From positions 372,001-436,000 of the forward strand of contig JANWYH010000002.1 of assembly GCA_025054715.1 (NCBI GenBank): a DNA stretch of 64,000 nt, written 5' to 3'. A program made the translations under genes and the position numbers. This DNA comes from Pyrinomonadaceae bacterium (GTDB lineage Bacteria; Acidobacteriota; Blastocatellia; Pyrinomonadales; Pyrinomonadaceae). The notes below the pieces were generated by a model. It searched no databases and was not told the origin of the DNA. It saw only the letters and a list, made by a program, of their open reading frames with translations. Numbering within the stretch: the stretch's first letter is position 1; each line of letters begins with the position of its first letter. Of the stretch, positions 52,012-60,696 are shown piece after piece.

Positions 52012-52039
52012 ATTATACAAGCTCTTGAACGTATGTCAA
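52012..52039 (-). promoter_or_regulatory. Consensus promoter of hup
   Basis: On the minus strand TTGACA (52034-52039), 16-bp spacer, TATAAT (52012-52017): both hexamers perfect. Start predicted near 52005, giving a leader of about 74 nt. The leader contains a GAAATCT/AGATTTC inverted repeat and two TCTAGA sites (51951-51976). Confidence 0.8.
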
Positions 52040-52076
52040 TCTAAGCTCGTTTATAGAGCTGGCTCTTCATTGGCTG

Positions 52077-52526
52077 CTATATTCGACGAACACTTTCAAA
52101 TTCTATCGTGCGTCTTTTTACGGGTGAAGATAAAACTATGGAAGTAGTAGTGATTCCATAAGGCGTGAATCTATCTATCAATTCTTGAAGATGTTCGACA
52201 CTTGAAACGGCTACTTTCATGATGAAAGAATCATTTCCTGTTCCGCGATGACACTCTAAAACTTCGCTGGAATCTTGGGCTACCTTTATAATCTGTGAAT
52301 AGTCTATACCGGTTATGCTCATTCTTATAAAAGCGGTTATTGGTAAGCCTATTTTTGATGTATCAATGCAAGCACGATAACCAGTAATTACGCCTGTATC
52401 TTCGAGTTTGCGGACTCTTTCTATTACAGCTGATGTGGTAAGCCCAACCCGCCGCCCTAGCTCAGCAAAACTGATTCTAGCATTTTCTTGCAGCTCTCGT
52501 AGAATCTTCCAATCAATGTTGTCCAT
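52077..52526 (-). CDS. Lrp/AsnC-family transcriptional regulator
   Basis: About 149 residues. N-terminal winged helix (IDWKILRELQENARISFAELGRRVGLTTSAVIERVRKLEDTGVITGY) and C-terminal RAM domain (IRMSITGI, VLECHRGTGNDSFIMKVAV). Family members bind amino acids and form octamers. The ATG at 52526 follows the DHH gene stop by 2 bases, and the two are co-transcribed. The regulon is unknown. Confidence 0.93.
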   Translation of the reverse strand: MDNIDWKILRELQENARISFAELGRRVGLTTSAVIERVRKLEDTGVITGYRACIDTSKIGLPITAFIRMSITGIDYSQIIKVAQDSSEVLECHRGTGNDSFIMKVAVSSVEHLQELIDRFTPYGITTTSIVLSSPVKRRTIEFESVRRI

Positions 52527-52528
52527 AA

Positions 52529-53497
52529 TCAATCAGTGTCAAATTGAAGTTCTTTTATAATCTCTTGCATATATTTTCTGCCTAATTCTACATCTTCTGC
52601 TGGTAGCGAGACTGCTCCAACAACGGCATGACCGCCACCGCCGTAGCGCTCGCAGATTTGGGCTATGTTGTGTCTTCTCGGGCGTGGTGCCCAAGGGTTT
52701 GACCCAACCGATATCTTTGTTCGCGATGCGCTTCTTGTAATCCCAACATTGTAAGTTGTCTGTGGGTAAAGATAATAGGGGATAAATTTATTATAGACTT
52801 CAACTCCCTCGTCCACGAGATCAAAACTTACAACGCCACGTGAATAAATTGCCTTGTTTTTAATTAGCTCAATCGTTTTGAAATGCTCGCTCAGTATAGG
52901 CTTTAGCCTTTTTTGGACTTCTTCGTCGGCAACTACCTCTTCGATTCTTTTATTCATTAAGTTTTGAATGATTTTTTCGATAAAATCTGGATCGCGCTCG
53001 AACTCTATCACTTGCATCAGCTTTAGAGCAGGTTCCTTCAGTTCAACGCATTGAGCAGCAGATTCGTAAAGCGCACCGTCAATAATATGTGCCCATTTTA
53101 CTAGTTCTTCAAGAAACTCATCAACGAAACCAAACTTTTCCCTAGCAATTCTTGCAATCAATTCGCAACAGGATTTGCTTTCCGTATCTAAAAATTTTTG
53201 TCCGCTTGTGTCTCGAAGAAAATGCTCTCTATCGGCATTTGATAAAAAGGCAGATTCATGATGATCAAACCACCATTTTACTCTTTCATCGGCACAATAC
53301 TTGAAGTCAACAATGGCATTTTCTGCTTCATCTGAGAGTGCTTCGTAATCGAAAGCATTATTCGGGCGATGCACCATTGGACGATATTCGACTCCGTCCG
53401 AGCTTGGATTTATAACTGTTTTGTAAAATTTTGTGAAAACAACAGCTGATGCAACTCCATCGAAACAATTACCGTGATAAAGAATTCTTATTTTCAT
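52529..53497 (-). CDS. DHH-family phosphoesterase
   Basis: About 322 residues: N-terminal DHH domain (YHGNCFDGVASA, FKYCADERVKWWFDHHES) and C-terminal DHHA1-like region ending in RYGGGGHAVVGAVSL. Relatives include nanoRNases, RecJ and cyclic-dinucleotide phosphodiesterases; the shape here (short, GGGGH) fits a nanoRNase/pAp- or c-di-NMP-type enzyme rather than RecJ. The ATG at 53497 has TAAAAT 9 nt upstream and no SD site. Operon with the Lrp regulator. Confidence 0.87.
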   Translation of the reverse strand: MKIRILYHGNCFDGVASAVVFTKFYKTVINPSSDGVEYRPMVHRPNNAFDYEALSDEAENAIVDFKYCADERVKWWFDHHESAFLSNADREHFLRDTSGQKFLDTESKSCCELIARIAREKFGFVDEFLEELVKWAHIIDGALYESAAQCVELKEPALKLMQVIEFERDPDFIEKIIQNLMNKRIEEVVADEEVQKRLKPILSEHFKTIELIKNKAIYSRGVVSFDLVDEGVEVYNKFIPYYLYPQTTYNVGITRSASRTKISVGSNPWAPRPRRHNIAQICERYGGGGHAVVGAVSLPAEDVELGRKYMQEIIKELQFDTD

Positions 53498-53602
53498 AAG
53501 CAAAACATTTTAGGTTAATTCCCTGATGAGGCTTCGGTCAAGAAGACTAGTGCAAGCCGTTTACAGGTTCTTAAACTAATCAGGCATGTTAAAGGGAAGT
53601 AG

Positions 53603-54235
53603 TTATTTCAGAGATAATCTTGTTTTAGCAAGCTTCAGGGCTTCTTCATACTCTTCTGTTGTGTTTACATTTAACAACTGCTTTGTTTTTGAAGTGACTT
53701 TGACCATTGATAGTTCCGCCAGAAAGTCTTTTACCGAAGCATTTTCTCGTTCTAAAATAAGTTTCTCTGCTTTTGGCAAGCATTTGTCTGTTCGATAGAT
53801 AGCGCAAAGAGGTTGTATAAAACCTTTTTCATCAATAGAAACAGTAGCATCTGTATCCATTTCTATAGCCGCCCGAATAAGTCTGCAAATAAAGGAAGGT
53901 TCAACCAAAGGTAAGTCAACAGCCAAGACTAAGGTAAGTGGCGAAGAGGAAAATTTTAGGCTTGTATAGATTCCACCTAAAGCTCCGCGATCCTTTATTG
54001 CATCAAAAACGAAATTTGCATTTACAAGCCTAAAGCTTTCTTCTTGAGATCGATTGATTATTACGAAAACTTCTTTACAGAAAGGTCTAATCTTTTCGGT
54101 TGCAATTTCGAGGAAAGTTTTACCTTCAATTTGTAGAAGAGCCTTGTTTTTGCCCATTCTTGAAGATTTACCGCCTGCTAGGATAAATCCTGACAAGTTG
54201 TGACTTTTACTTTCACTAACTTTGACGTGGGACAT
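53603..54235 (-). CDS. mobA: Molybdenum cofactor guanylyltransferase
   Basis: A 210-residue nucleotidyltransferase with FILAGGKSSRMGKNKALL, a DRGALGGIYTSLK segment, a metal-site Asp in LVLAVDLPLV and the QPLCAIYR region, converting MPT-Mo to bis-MGD. It serves the YdeP-like molybdoenzyme encoded just upstream. The chosen ATG overlaps that gene by 58 bases; an in-frame TTG at 54196 (LSGFILAGG) would overlap by only 19 and is a real alternative. Confidence 0.92.
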   Translation of the reverse strand: MSHVKVSESKSHNLSGFILAGGKSSRMGKNKALLQIEGKTFLEIATEKIRPFCKEVFVIINRSQEESFRLVNANFVFDAIKDRGALGGIYTSLKFSSSPLTLVLAVDLPLVEPSFICRLIRAAIEMDTDATVSIDEKGFIQPLCAIYRTDKCLPKAEKLILERENASVKDFLAELSMVKVTSKTKQLLNVNTTEEYEEALKLAKTRLSLK

Positions 54236-56457
54236 AAACTCTTTTCAGCAACGCTTTCGATAGAAATTAAAGGGTTTGCTTCTGGGAAATACATTGCAGC
54301 ACATCTTTCGGCTATAGGATACTTAACAACCCTAAAACCTTCAACGCTTCTTTCTTCACCGTTGAAAGTGCTCGTGATTTTTACCTTACTGCCTTCTTTA
54401 AGACCTAACCTTTCAATATCTTTCGGATTCATGAAAATAACGCGACGTGAACCACTTATACCTCTGTATCTATCGCTTTCTGAGTAAATGGTCGTATTGA
54501 ACTGATCATGTGCACGAATTGTTGTTAGCAAAAGCTCATCTTTTTCGCACTTAATCGGCTCGATGTAGTTGACTATAAACTTTGCTCGTCCAGAGTCGGT
54601 TAGAAAAATTCTTTCGCGTGGCGGATTTGGAAGATAAAAACCACCTTTTTGCCTGACTCTATGATTGTAGTTTTCGCATCCGGGCACAACTTTTGAGATG
54701 GCTTCACGAATTAAATCGTAATCATTTATCATTCTTTCCCAATCAACGGTGACTTTATTTTTCAGAACAGCTTGAGCCATCTTGCCGATGATCCATACTT
54801 CGCTTCTTAAATCTTCAGAGATTGGTTCGAGAATGCCTTTTGACATTTGAACATTAAGCATTGTGCTTTCGGTAGAAACAAACTGTTCTTTACCACCTGT
54901 TAAGTCTTTTTCAGTCCTGCCTAAACAAGGTAAAATCAAAGCTTTCTTACCCGTAACAACAGCAGTCCTATTTAGTTTCGTTATGACTTGAACAGTGAGA
55001 TTACAGTTTCTCAAAGCCTTTTCGGTATACTTTGTATCTGGCGCAGCGCTTAAGAAGTTACCGCCTAGAGCAAAGAAGACTTTTACTCGTCCTTCATACA
55101 TTGCCCTAATTGCTTCAACTGTCGTATAACCTGGGCGATCGGGAACTTTGAAGTGAAATTCTCTTTCGAGTCTTTGTCGAAAAATAGGATTTATTTTTGT
55201 CCAGATGCCCATGGTTCTATCACCTTGAACATTCGAGTGCCCGCGAACAGGACAAAGCCCTGCGCCTGGTTTGCCTATGTTTCCCCTCAAAAGGTGAAGA
55301 TTTACAATGTCTTGGATTGTGCCTACAGCTTGTTTATGTTGAGTAATTCCCATTGCCCAGCAGGTTACTACGCTTCGAGCCTCGGCGTACATTCTAGCTG
55401 CCTGCTGAATTTGCTCAAGGCTTAATCCGCTTGAAGACAAAATATCTTCCCAGCTTACACTTTCTAAGTGTGCTACAAAATCTTGAAAACCTTCTGTCTT
55501 TTCGTTGATAAAATCGTGGTCTAAAATTGGAGTAGGGCTTTTCTTTTCCATTTCAAGCAGTGCTTTCATCAAGCCTTTCAAAAATGCCATGTCGCCACCT
55601 ATTCGCACGGGCAGATATAGATCAGCAAACTTTGTCACTTTCGATCGAAGAAGTGTAAGAGCGTAAGTTTTGAAACTTGCGTAATGCTGAGGGTTTGGAT
55701 CAATAAATCCCATCAAGCCTGCTTCAGGTAAAGGATTTACTGCTATTATCTTACCGCCGCTTTCTTTTGCACGTTTTAAGTGAGTCATCATTCTTGGAGC
55801 GTTTGTTCCCGGGTTTTGTCCCATTATGATTATAAGCTCCGCATTTTCGATGTCTTCTAATCTGATTGTAGCCTTGCCAAAGCCGATTGATTCGGTTAAA
55901 GCTACGGAACTTGATTCGTGACACATGTTCGAGCAATCAGGCAAATTATTTGTGCCAAACTGGCGAACAAAAAGTTGATAAAGAAAGGCGGCTTCGTTTG
56001 ATGTTCGGCCAGAAGTGTAAAACACCGCTTCATCAGGCGTTGCGAGCTGGTTTAGCTCGTCTGCAATAATCCGAAAGACTGTCTCCCAAGAGATAGGCTT
56101 ATAGTGTGACTCACCTTCAGCTAAAAACATGGGCTTTGTAAGTCTGCCTTGTGAATTTAGCCATTTATCGTCTTTTTCTGCAAGTTCTTCGACGCTATAT
56201 CTAGAAAAGAAGCTCTCATCTACTTTGCGTCTTACAGCTTCATCAGCTATTGCCTTTGCTCCGTTTTCACAGAATTCCGCAAATGTTCTATCTCCTTCTG
56301 GGTCGGTCCACGCACAGGCGTTGCAATCAATCCCGTCTTTTTGGTTGAGATTAAGAAGAAGACGAGTTCCTCTTAATAATCCTGTTTTTAGTGTAGTTTC
56401 CTTGAACGTGCTGAAAATAGCTTGAAGACCAGCCGCGTATTGCTTCCTTTTGCTCAT
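54178..56457 (-). CDS. FdhF/YdeP-family molybdopterin oxidoreductase
   Basis: A 759-residue molybdenum-bis-MGD enzyme. An N-terminal CNACAW segment (45-50) stands where formate dehydrogenases have an Fe-S site, but the full four-cysteine set is absent, as in YdeP. The Mo-ligand region reads CSNMCHESSSVALTE with Cys179. Pterin-binding segments include IIIMGQNPGTNAPRM, RGHSNVQGDRTMG and the C-terminal molybdopterin domain (about 630-750). YdeP relatives are linked to acid resistance or formate handling; the substrate here is unproven. Between fdhD and mobA in one operon. Confidence 0.88.
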   Translation of the reverse strand: MSKRKQYAAGLQAIFSTFKETTLKTGLLRGTRLLLNLNQKDGIDCNACAWTDPEGDRTFAEFCENGAKAIADEAVRRKVDESFFSRYSVEELAEKDDKWLNSQGRLTKPMFLAEGESHYKPISWETVFRIIADELNQLATPDEAVFYTSGRTSNEAAFLYQLFVRQFGTNNLPDCSNMCHESSSVALTESIGFGKATIRLEDIENAELIIIMGQNPGTNAPRMMTHLKRAKESGGKIIAVNPLPEAGLMGFIDPNPQHYASFKTYALTLLRSKVTKFADLYLPVRIGGDMAFLKGLMKALLEMEKKSPTPILDHDFINEKTEGFQDFVAHLESVSWEDILSSSGLSLEQIQQAARMYAEARSVVTCWAMGITQHKQAVGTIQDIVNLHLLRGNIGKPGAGLCPVRGHSNVQGDRTMGIWTKINPIFRQRLEREFHFKVPDRPGYTTVEAIRAMYEGRVKVFFALGGNFLSAAPDTKYTEKALRNCNLTVQVITKLNRTAVVTGKKALILPCLGRTEKDLTGGKEQFVSTESTMLNVQMSKGILEPISEDLRSEVWIIGKMAQAVLKNKVTVDWERMINDYDLIREAISKVVPGCENYNHRVRQKGGFYLPNPPRERIFLTDSGRAKFIVNYIEPIKCEKDELLLTTIRAHDQFNTTIYSESDRYRGISGSRRVIFMNPKDIERLGLKEGSKVKITSTFNGEERSVEGFRVVKYPIAERCAAMYFPEANPLISIESVAEKSLCPTSKLVKVKVTTCQDLS

Positions 56458-56458
56458 A

Positions 56459-57295
56459 TTATTTCCTCAAACGATCGCTATCTGTGTAAAGATTGAAACG
56501 ATTTTCTCGAACAAATCCGAAAAGAGTAAGACCAAACTTTTCGGCTGTTTTAACTGCAAGGCTTGACGGAGCTCCAACTGCACAAACAATGGGAATTCTT
56601 GCCCGCAACGCCTTCTGTATAAGTTCAAAAGAAGCTCGACCGCTTAGAAAAAGGATCTTGTCGTCAAGCGGTAGAATACCTTCCAGAAAATAAGAGCCGA
56701 TCAGCTTGTCAACTGCATTGTGTCTTCCGACGTCTTCTTTTAACCTTAGCAAATTTCCGTTGGTGTCAAAAAGTGCTGCCGCATGTAGTCCGCCAGTTCG
56801 GTTAAATCCAGCTTGTGCTCGGGTCAGCCTTTCAGAAAGGCTGTAGATAATCTCTAAATTAAGTTTAGGGTAGCCGTTCTTTAGTTTTTCAATCCCTGTT
56901 AAGTCTAAAGCCTCAAGAGACGGCTTACCGCAAAGCCCGCAGCTGGAATTTGTATAAAATCTCCTCAAATTTTTGAGGAGAATTTTTACATTATCGTTTA
57001 GATCAACTTTTACAGTGTTTGCTGAACAGTTCCTTACCGAAGCTATTTCATATCTGCTTTCAAGTATCCCTTCGGAAAAAAGGAATCCCAAAGCAAGTTC
57101 TACGTCTTCACCGGGTGTGCGCATCGTTATGGAAATTGTTTGATTGACTGGTTTGTTGCCTTCCCAAAAACTCAATCTGATTTCCAAGGGTTCTTCGACA
57201 GCTAAAACATCCTTAAAAGGTTTCTCTTCGCCGTTAGCAAAGATTGAATAAATGTTTGCCTCGAAGAACCTTTCTGACGTTTTAGCTTTAGGCAT
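56459..57295 (-). CDS. fdhD: Sulfurtransferase FdhD
   Basis: A 278-residue protein that moves sulfur from IscS to the molybdenum cofactor of formate-dehydrogenase-like enzymes. The functional CGLC loop is at 119-122 (SSCGLCGKPS), with EEPLEIRLSF, LALGFLFSEGI and LKEDVGRHNAVDKLIG as other family marks. It stands one base upstream of the ydeP-like gene, and that enzyme is its likely client. lpxC lies 14 bases upstream. Confidence 0.95.
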   Translation of the reverse strand: MPKAKTSERFFEANIYSIFANGEEKPFKDVLAVEEPLEIRLSFWEGNKPVNQTISITMRTPGEDVELALGFLFSEGILESRYEIASVRNCSANTVKVDLNDNVKILLKNLRRFYTNSSCGLCGKPSLEALDLTGIEKLKNGYPKLNLEIIYSLSERLTRAQAGFNRTGGLHAAALFDTNGNLLRLKEDVGRHNAVDKLIGSYFLEGILPLDDKILFLSGRASFELIQKALRARIPIVCAVGAPSSLAVKTAEKFGLTLFGFVRENRFNLYTDSDRLRK

Positions 57296-57309
57296 GGTTT
57301 TTTGGGTAA

Positions 57310-58182
57310 TTAAATTTTAGCAGAATTCATCCGAAAGCTTTCAATAATTTTCCATGCCGAGCTATTTTTTATTAGCTTTATCATTAAAGAGGCGTGAAGA
57401 GCATGTCCACTTTTTTCAGCATAGATTTTTCCTTGAATCGGCAGACCAAGAAGGGCAAAATCTCCGATTATGTCAAGAATTTTGTGCCTTACGAATTCAT
57501 TTTCAAATCGTAAAGGTTCTGAATTCAGAATTTGGTCTCGGGTTAGAACAATGGCGTTTTCAAGCGAACCGCCTTTTGCAAGGTTTGCACGACGAAGACG
57601 CTCGACTTCTTCGAAAAAACCAAAAGTTCTAGCCGGTGCTATTTCTTTTTTGAAATTACTACTTTTCATCTCAAACTCGTATTCTTGGCGGCGAATGAGA
57701 GGATGTGGGAAGTCTATGATGCAGTTTATTTTGAATCCTTCGTAAGGTTCGATGCTGATCTTTCTGCTATCTTCTACAACTTCTATTTTTTCGGTTACTT
57801 TTAGAATTCGGCGAGGCAATTGTTGTTGACGAATACCGGCTTCTTCAATCATTCTAACGAAGTTTTTTGAAGACCCGTCCAATATTGGCACTTCCATTTC
57901 GTCAATCTCTATAAAGCAATTATCAACTTCCATTCCTCGCAAAGCCGATAAAAGATGTTCGCAAGTAGAAATGACGACGCCGTTACGAAGAAGCGTTGTT
58001 GCATAACTGCAATGCGAAATATACTCGATCGAAGCTGGTATCTCGAAATCATCTAAGTCTTTCCTAACGAATATGTAACCTGTGTTTTCAGGAGCTGGTT
58101 TTAGAGTTATGTTTGCCTTTATTCCGGTATGCAATCCAATACCAGAGGCGCTTATTGGCTTTGCAAGGGTTGTTTGTCTCAT
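57310..58182 (-). CDS. lpxC: UDP-3-O-acyl-N-acetylglucosamine deacetylase
   Basis: About 290-residue zinc enzyme committing to lipid A synthesis. It starts MRQTTLAKPISASGIGLHTG and has the zinc His in TCEHLLSALRGM (His76), EVPILDGSS, FVRHKILDIIGDFALLG and SGHALHASL. The ATG at 58182 gives the usual N-terminus, so the longer frame from 58200 was not used. It heads the lpxC-fdhD-ydeP-mobA minus-strand run and is divergent from the operon at 58340. Confidence 0.95.
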   Translation of the reverse strand: MRQTTLAKPISASGIGLHTGIKANITLKPAPENTGYIFVRKDLDDFEIPASIEYISHCSYATTLLRNGVVISTCEHLLSALRGMEVDNCFIEIDEMEVPILDGSSKNFVRMIEEAGIRQQQLPRRILKVTEKIEVVEDSRKISIEPYEGFKINCIIDFPHPLIRRQEYEFEMKSSNFKKEIAPARTFGFFEEVERLRRANLAKGGSLENAIVLTRDQILNSEPLRFENEFVRHKILDIIGDFALLGLPIQGKIYAEKSGHALHASLMIKLIKNSSAWKIIESFRMNSAKI

Positions 58183-58286
58183 AACTTTCAAGAGGATCAA
58201 TTTTCGTGCCAGTGTCTGTATCTGAATCTAAATGCCAGAAAATAGGTCACTTAGCTTCATGAACGAGCGTAGGGGTTAATTTCAAT

Positions 58287-58306
58287 CTGTTGCAAATTTG
58301 CAACAG
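58287..58306. promoter_or_regulatory. Perfect 20-bp palindrome, candidate operator
   Basis: CTGTTGCAAATTTGCAACAG is its own reverse complement with no spacer. It lies 104 bases from the lpxC start and 33 bases before the 58340 gene and covers the -35 element of the latter. This is the shape of a dimeric repressor site; the regulator is unknown. Confidence 0.65.
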
Positions 58307-58327
58307 GTAGCTACAACAAATTAAAAT
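58298..58327 (+). promoter_or_regulatory. Promoter of the 58340-62507 operon
   Basis: TTGCAA (58298-58303, inside the palindrome), 18-bp spacer, TAAAAT (58322-58327). The -35 matches 4/6 and the -10 5/6. Start near 58334 leaves about 5 nt before ATG, with no SD site. Confidence 0.45.
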
Positions 58328-58339
58328 TACCTAAGACCT

Positions 58340-58930
58340 ATGGCTTTGAAACTCGCAGGTTTGAAAAACAAAGAAAAGCGATCGGAAATCAAGATTGAGA
58401 ATCAGTCAACAATTGATTTGCCAAAGGATACGGAAAAAATAATCAAGAGTGTTTTAGATTTTTTACCGGGTGAACATTTGGTTGGGGTTGAGAAAATACG
58501 GCTTGTTGATTTCGTGAAGCCACCACAGGTAAAGCTTGACTTGCCGATTACAGGAGACCTTCCTGGGCTTTATCATCCAAAAGTAGGTAACAAGGCTGCG
58601 TGGTTTGAGGTTTCGATGGGGGCGCTTCTTCAACCTACTGAAGGATTTACGAAAAGACTAATGGCAAGAAGTGCTTTCAGAGGAAATTTAGCTGCAATTA
58701 TCATTTCGCTTTCGGGTCAGCACTATTATTTAACCTTGAGGCATTCTGTAAAAAAGCAAAGTCTTGAATCTCAAGTTCGGCAATACACGGAGAAATACCT
58801 GAAGGAGTGGGGAGAGATACAGCAATCAAAAAGCATTCGCGGTAAAATCTTCAAACCCTTTAGACCTTATCTTGAACGTTTGGCAAAGTGGCTTAGCAAG
58901 AAGGCAATTGATTTACAGAAGAAGAAGTAG
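58340..58930 (+). CDS. Conserved-looking hypothetical protein with basic C-terminus
   Basis: A 196-residue soluble protein with no signal peptide. It has two stretches that look structured: IIKSVLDFLPGEHLVGVEKIRLVDFVKPPQ and LPGLYHPKVGNKAAWFEVSMGALLQP, then a helix ending in LYLTLRHSV-like and Lys-rich segments. I do not recognise the family. First gene of a five-gene operon; the EVE gene follows after 3 bases. Confidence 0.6.
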   Translation: MALKLAGLKNKEKRSEIKIENQSTIDLPKDTEKIIKSVLDFLPGEHLVGVEKIRLVDFVKPPQVKLDLPITGDLPGLYHPKVGNKAAWFEVSMGALLQPTEGFTKRLMARSAFRGNLAAIIISLSGQHYYLTLRHSVKKQSLESQVRQYTEKYLKEWGEIQQSKSIRGKIFKPFRPYLERLAKWLSKKAIDLQKKK

Positions 58931-58933
58931 ATT

Positions 58934-59332
58934 ATGAGATATTGGCTAGTCAAACAAGAACCAACTGAATATTCTTTCGATCAACTTCTTGAAGAAGGCG
59001 AAACTGATTGGACCGGCGTAAGAAACTATCAAGCTAGAAACAATTTGCGGCAGATGAAAAAGGGTGATAAGGTTTTGTTCTATCATTCAGGAGCAGAAAA
59101 AGCAGTTGTTGGGCTTGCAGAAGTTTCAAAGGAACATTTTCCCGATCCGACGGATTCTGAATGGACAGCGGTTAAAATAAAGCCGATAAGAAAACTTAAA
59201 AAGCCGGTGACTTTGCAGCAAATAAAGGGGGAAAGCACTCTCGAAAACATTGCTTTGGTGCGACAGCCACGTCTTAGCGTTATGCCGCTTGCCGAAGCGG
59301 AATTTGAAAAAATTATACAGATGTCAAGTTGA
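58934..59332 (+). CDS. EVE-domain protein
   Basis: A 132-residue EVE (PUA-like) fold. It begins YWLVKQEPTEYSFDQLLEEG and has GVRNYQARNNLRQMKKGDKVLFYHSG, the usual THYN1-type signature for modified-base (for example methyl- or hydroxymethylcytosine or tRNA) recognition. Length matches the single-domain family. The 3' end meets the ATP-grasp-like gene, which has an optional TTG start overlapping the stop (TTGA). Confidence 0.92.
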   Translation: MRYWLVKQEPTEYSFDQLLEEGETDWTGVRNYQARNNLRQMKKGDKVLFYHSGAEKAVVGLAEVSKEHFPDPTDSEWTAVKIKPIRKLKKPVTLQQIKGESTLENIALVRQPRLSVMPLAEAEFEKIIQMSS

Positions 59333-59337
59333 AAATT

Positions 59338-60696
59338 ATGTTAAAAGAAGCTGTTAGTTATTATCACGATCTATTAGAAAACGAATCTCTCAAGCGAGAA
59401 TCTGTGTCAAAGCTTGATGAAGGCCTGGAGAAAGCGCGTTTGATTTTCGGTGGTAGACGTCTTTCGCCGTATCTACGACCGCATTTTATAACTCGAAAAG
59501 ATTGGGAAAAGGTTTGTGAAGTTTGCAGTATTGTTTGGTCGGCATTGCAAAAGGTAAAAGATGCGGCTTTAGAAAGTGAGCAAGTTCTTGATGATCTCGG
59601 CTTGACACCTGTTGAGCGAGAGTTAATTTCCATAAATCCGGGCTATAGTCGAATTTCGCCGACGGCTCGACTTGATTCATTTCTTACGGATGAATCTTTT
59701 TCTTTTGTTGAGCTTAATGGAGAAAGTCCTGCCGGAATTGCATATGCTGATTCCGCTACGGAAATTTTTAGCGAGCTTCCGGTGATGAAAAAATTTAAGG
59801 AGAAATACGAAGTTAGCACTTTTGAGGGTCGCTCTAAACTTTTACAAGTTCTCCTCGACGCTTACGAGGAATTCTTAGGTAAAAAATCTGAAAACAAGCC
59901 TGTTATAGCAATAGTTGATCTAAAGGACTTACCAACTCAGAAGGAATTTGAGCTTTTCCGCGATTATTTTGATGAACAAGGATTTGATTCGGTAATTTGC
60001 GCTCCTGAAGAGCTTGAATTCGACGGAGATCGGCTCTACTGCAAGGGTATTAAAATTGACATAGTTTATAAGCGATTGCTCGTAAATGAATATCTGCCAA
60101 TAATGGAGCAATATCCAGCTTTACTCGAAGCTTATAGGTCGCGCTCTATTTGTATGGTTAACAGTTTTCAGTCAAAAATAATACACAAGAAAGCGGTTTT
60201 TGCTGTATTGACCGATGAAAAATACTCTCATCTTTTTACAAAGGAGCAGATCGAGACCATAAATCAACATGTTCCCTGGACTAGAAGGTTTCAAGAAGGT
60301 AAGACTACATACAAAAACGAGGAAATAGATTTAATAGAATGGACTCGCAAGAATCGTTCAAAGCTCGTTCTTAAACCGAACGATGAATATGGCGGGCATG
60401 GCATTTTCATTGGTTGGACTAGTTTTGATGCTGAGTGGGAAGAAGCCATAAATACGGCGCTTGCAAATGGAGACTATCTGGTTCAAGAGCGTGTTCGAAC
60501 GTCAAAAGAGCCTTTTCCGATGGTTTTTGGAGAAGTCGGCGAGGTTAAAATGCTCGATCAGCTTGTCGATCTTGATCCATTGCTTTTCTTTGGTCAAGCC
60601 AAGTCAGCTTTTACAAGGCTTTCTTCAAGCGAGCTTGCAAATGTATCTAGCGGTGGAGGTATGGTTCCGACCTTTATAATTGAAGGTGAAAAATGA
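59338..60696 (+). CDS. ATP-grasp-like (glutathionylspermidine-synthase-type) protein
   Basis: About 452 residues. The pattern fits circularly permuted ATP-grasp ligases: PTARLDSFLTDESFSFVELNGESPAG near 100-130, IAIVDLKDL, then the LVLKPNDEYGGHGIFIGW glycine-rich loop near 335 and LVQERVRT, with KEPFPMVFGEVG. Such enzymes make amide bonds using ATP. The substrate is unknown. The ATG at 59338 lacks an SD; a TTG at 59329 overlapping the EVE stop is an alternative. ATGA overlap with the next gene. Confidence 0.72.
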   Translation: MLKEAVSYYHDLLENESLKRESVSKLDEGLEKARLIFGGRRLSPYLRPHFITRKDWEKVCEVCSIVWSALQKVKDAALESEQVLDDLGLTPVERELISINPGYSRISPTARLDSFLTDESFSFVELNGESPAGIAYADSATEIFSELPVMKKFKEKYEVSTFEGRSKLLQVLLDAYEEFLGKKSENKPVIAIVDLKDLPTQKEFELFRDYFDEQGFDSVICAPEELEFDGDRLYCKGIKIDIVYKRLLVNEYLPIMEQYPALLEAYRSRSICMVNSFQSKIIHKKAVFAVLTDEKYSHLFTKEQIETINQHVPWTRRFQEGKTTYKNEEIDLIEWTRKNRSKLVLKPNDEYGGHGIFIGWTSFDAEWEEAINTALANGDYLVQERVRTSKEPFPMVFGEVGEVKMLDQLVDLDPLLFFGQAKSAFTRLSSSELANVSSGGGMVPTFIIEGEK

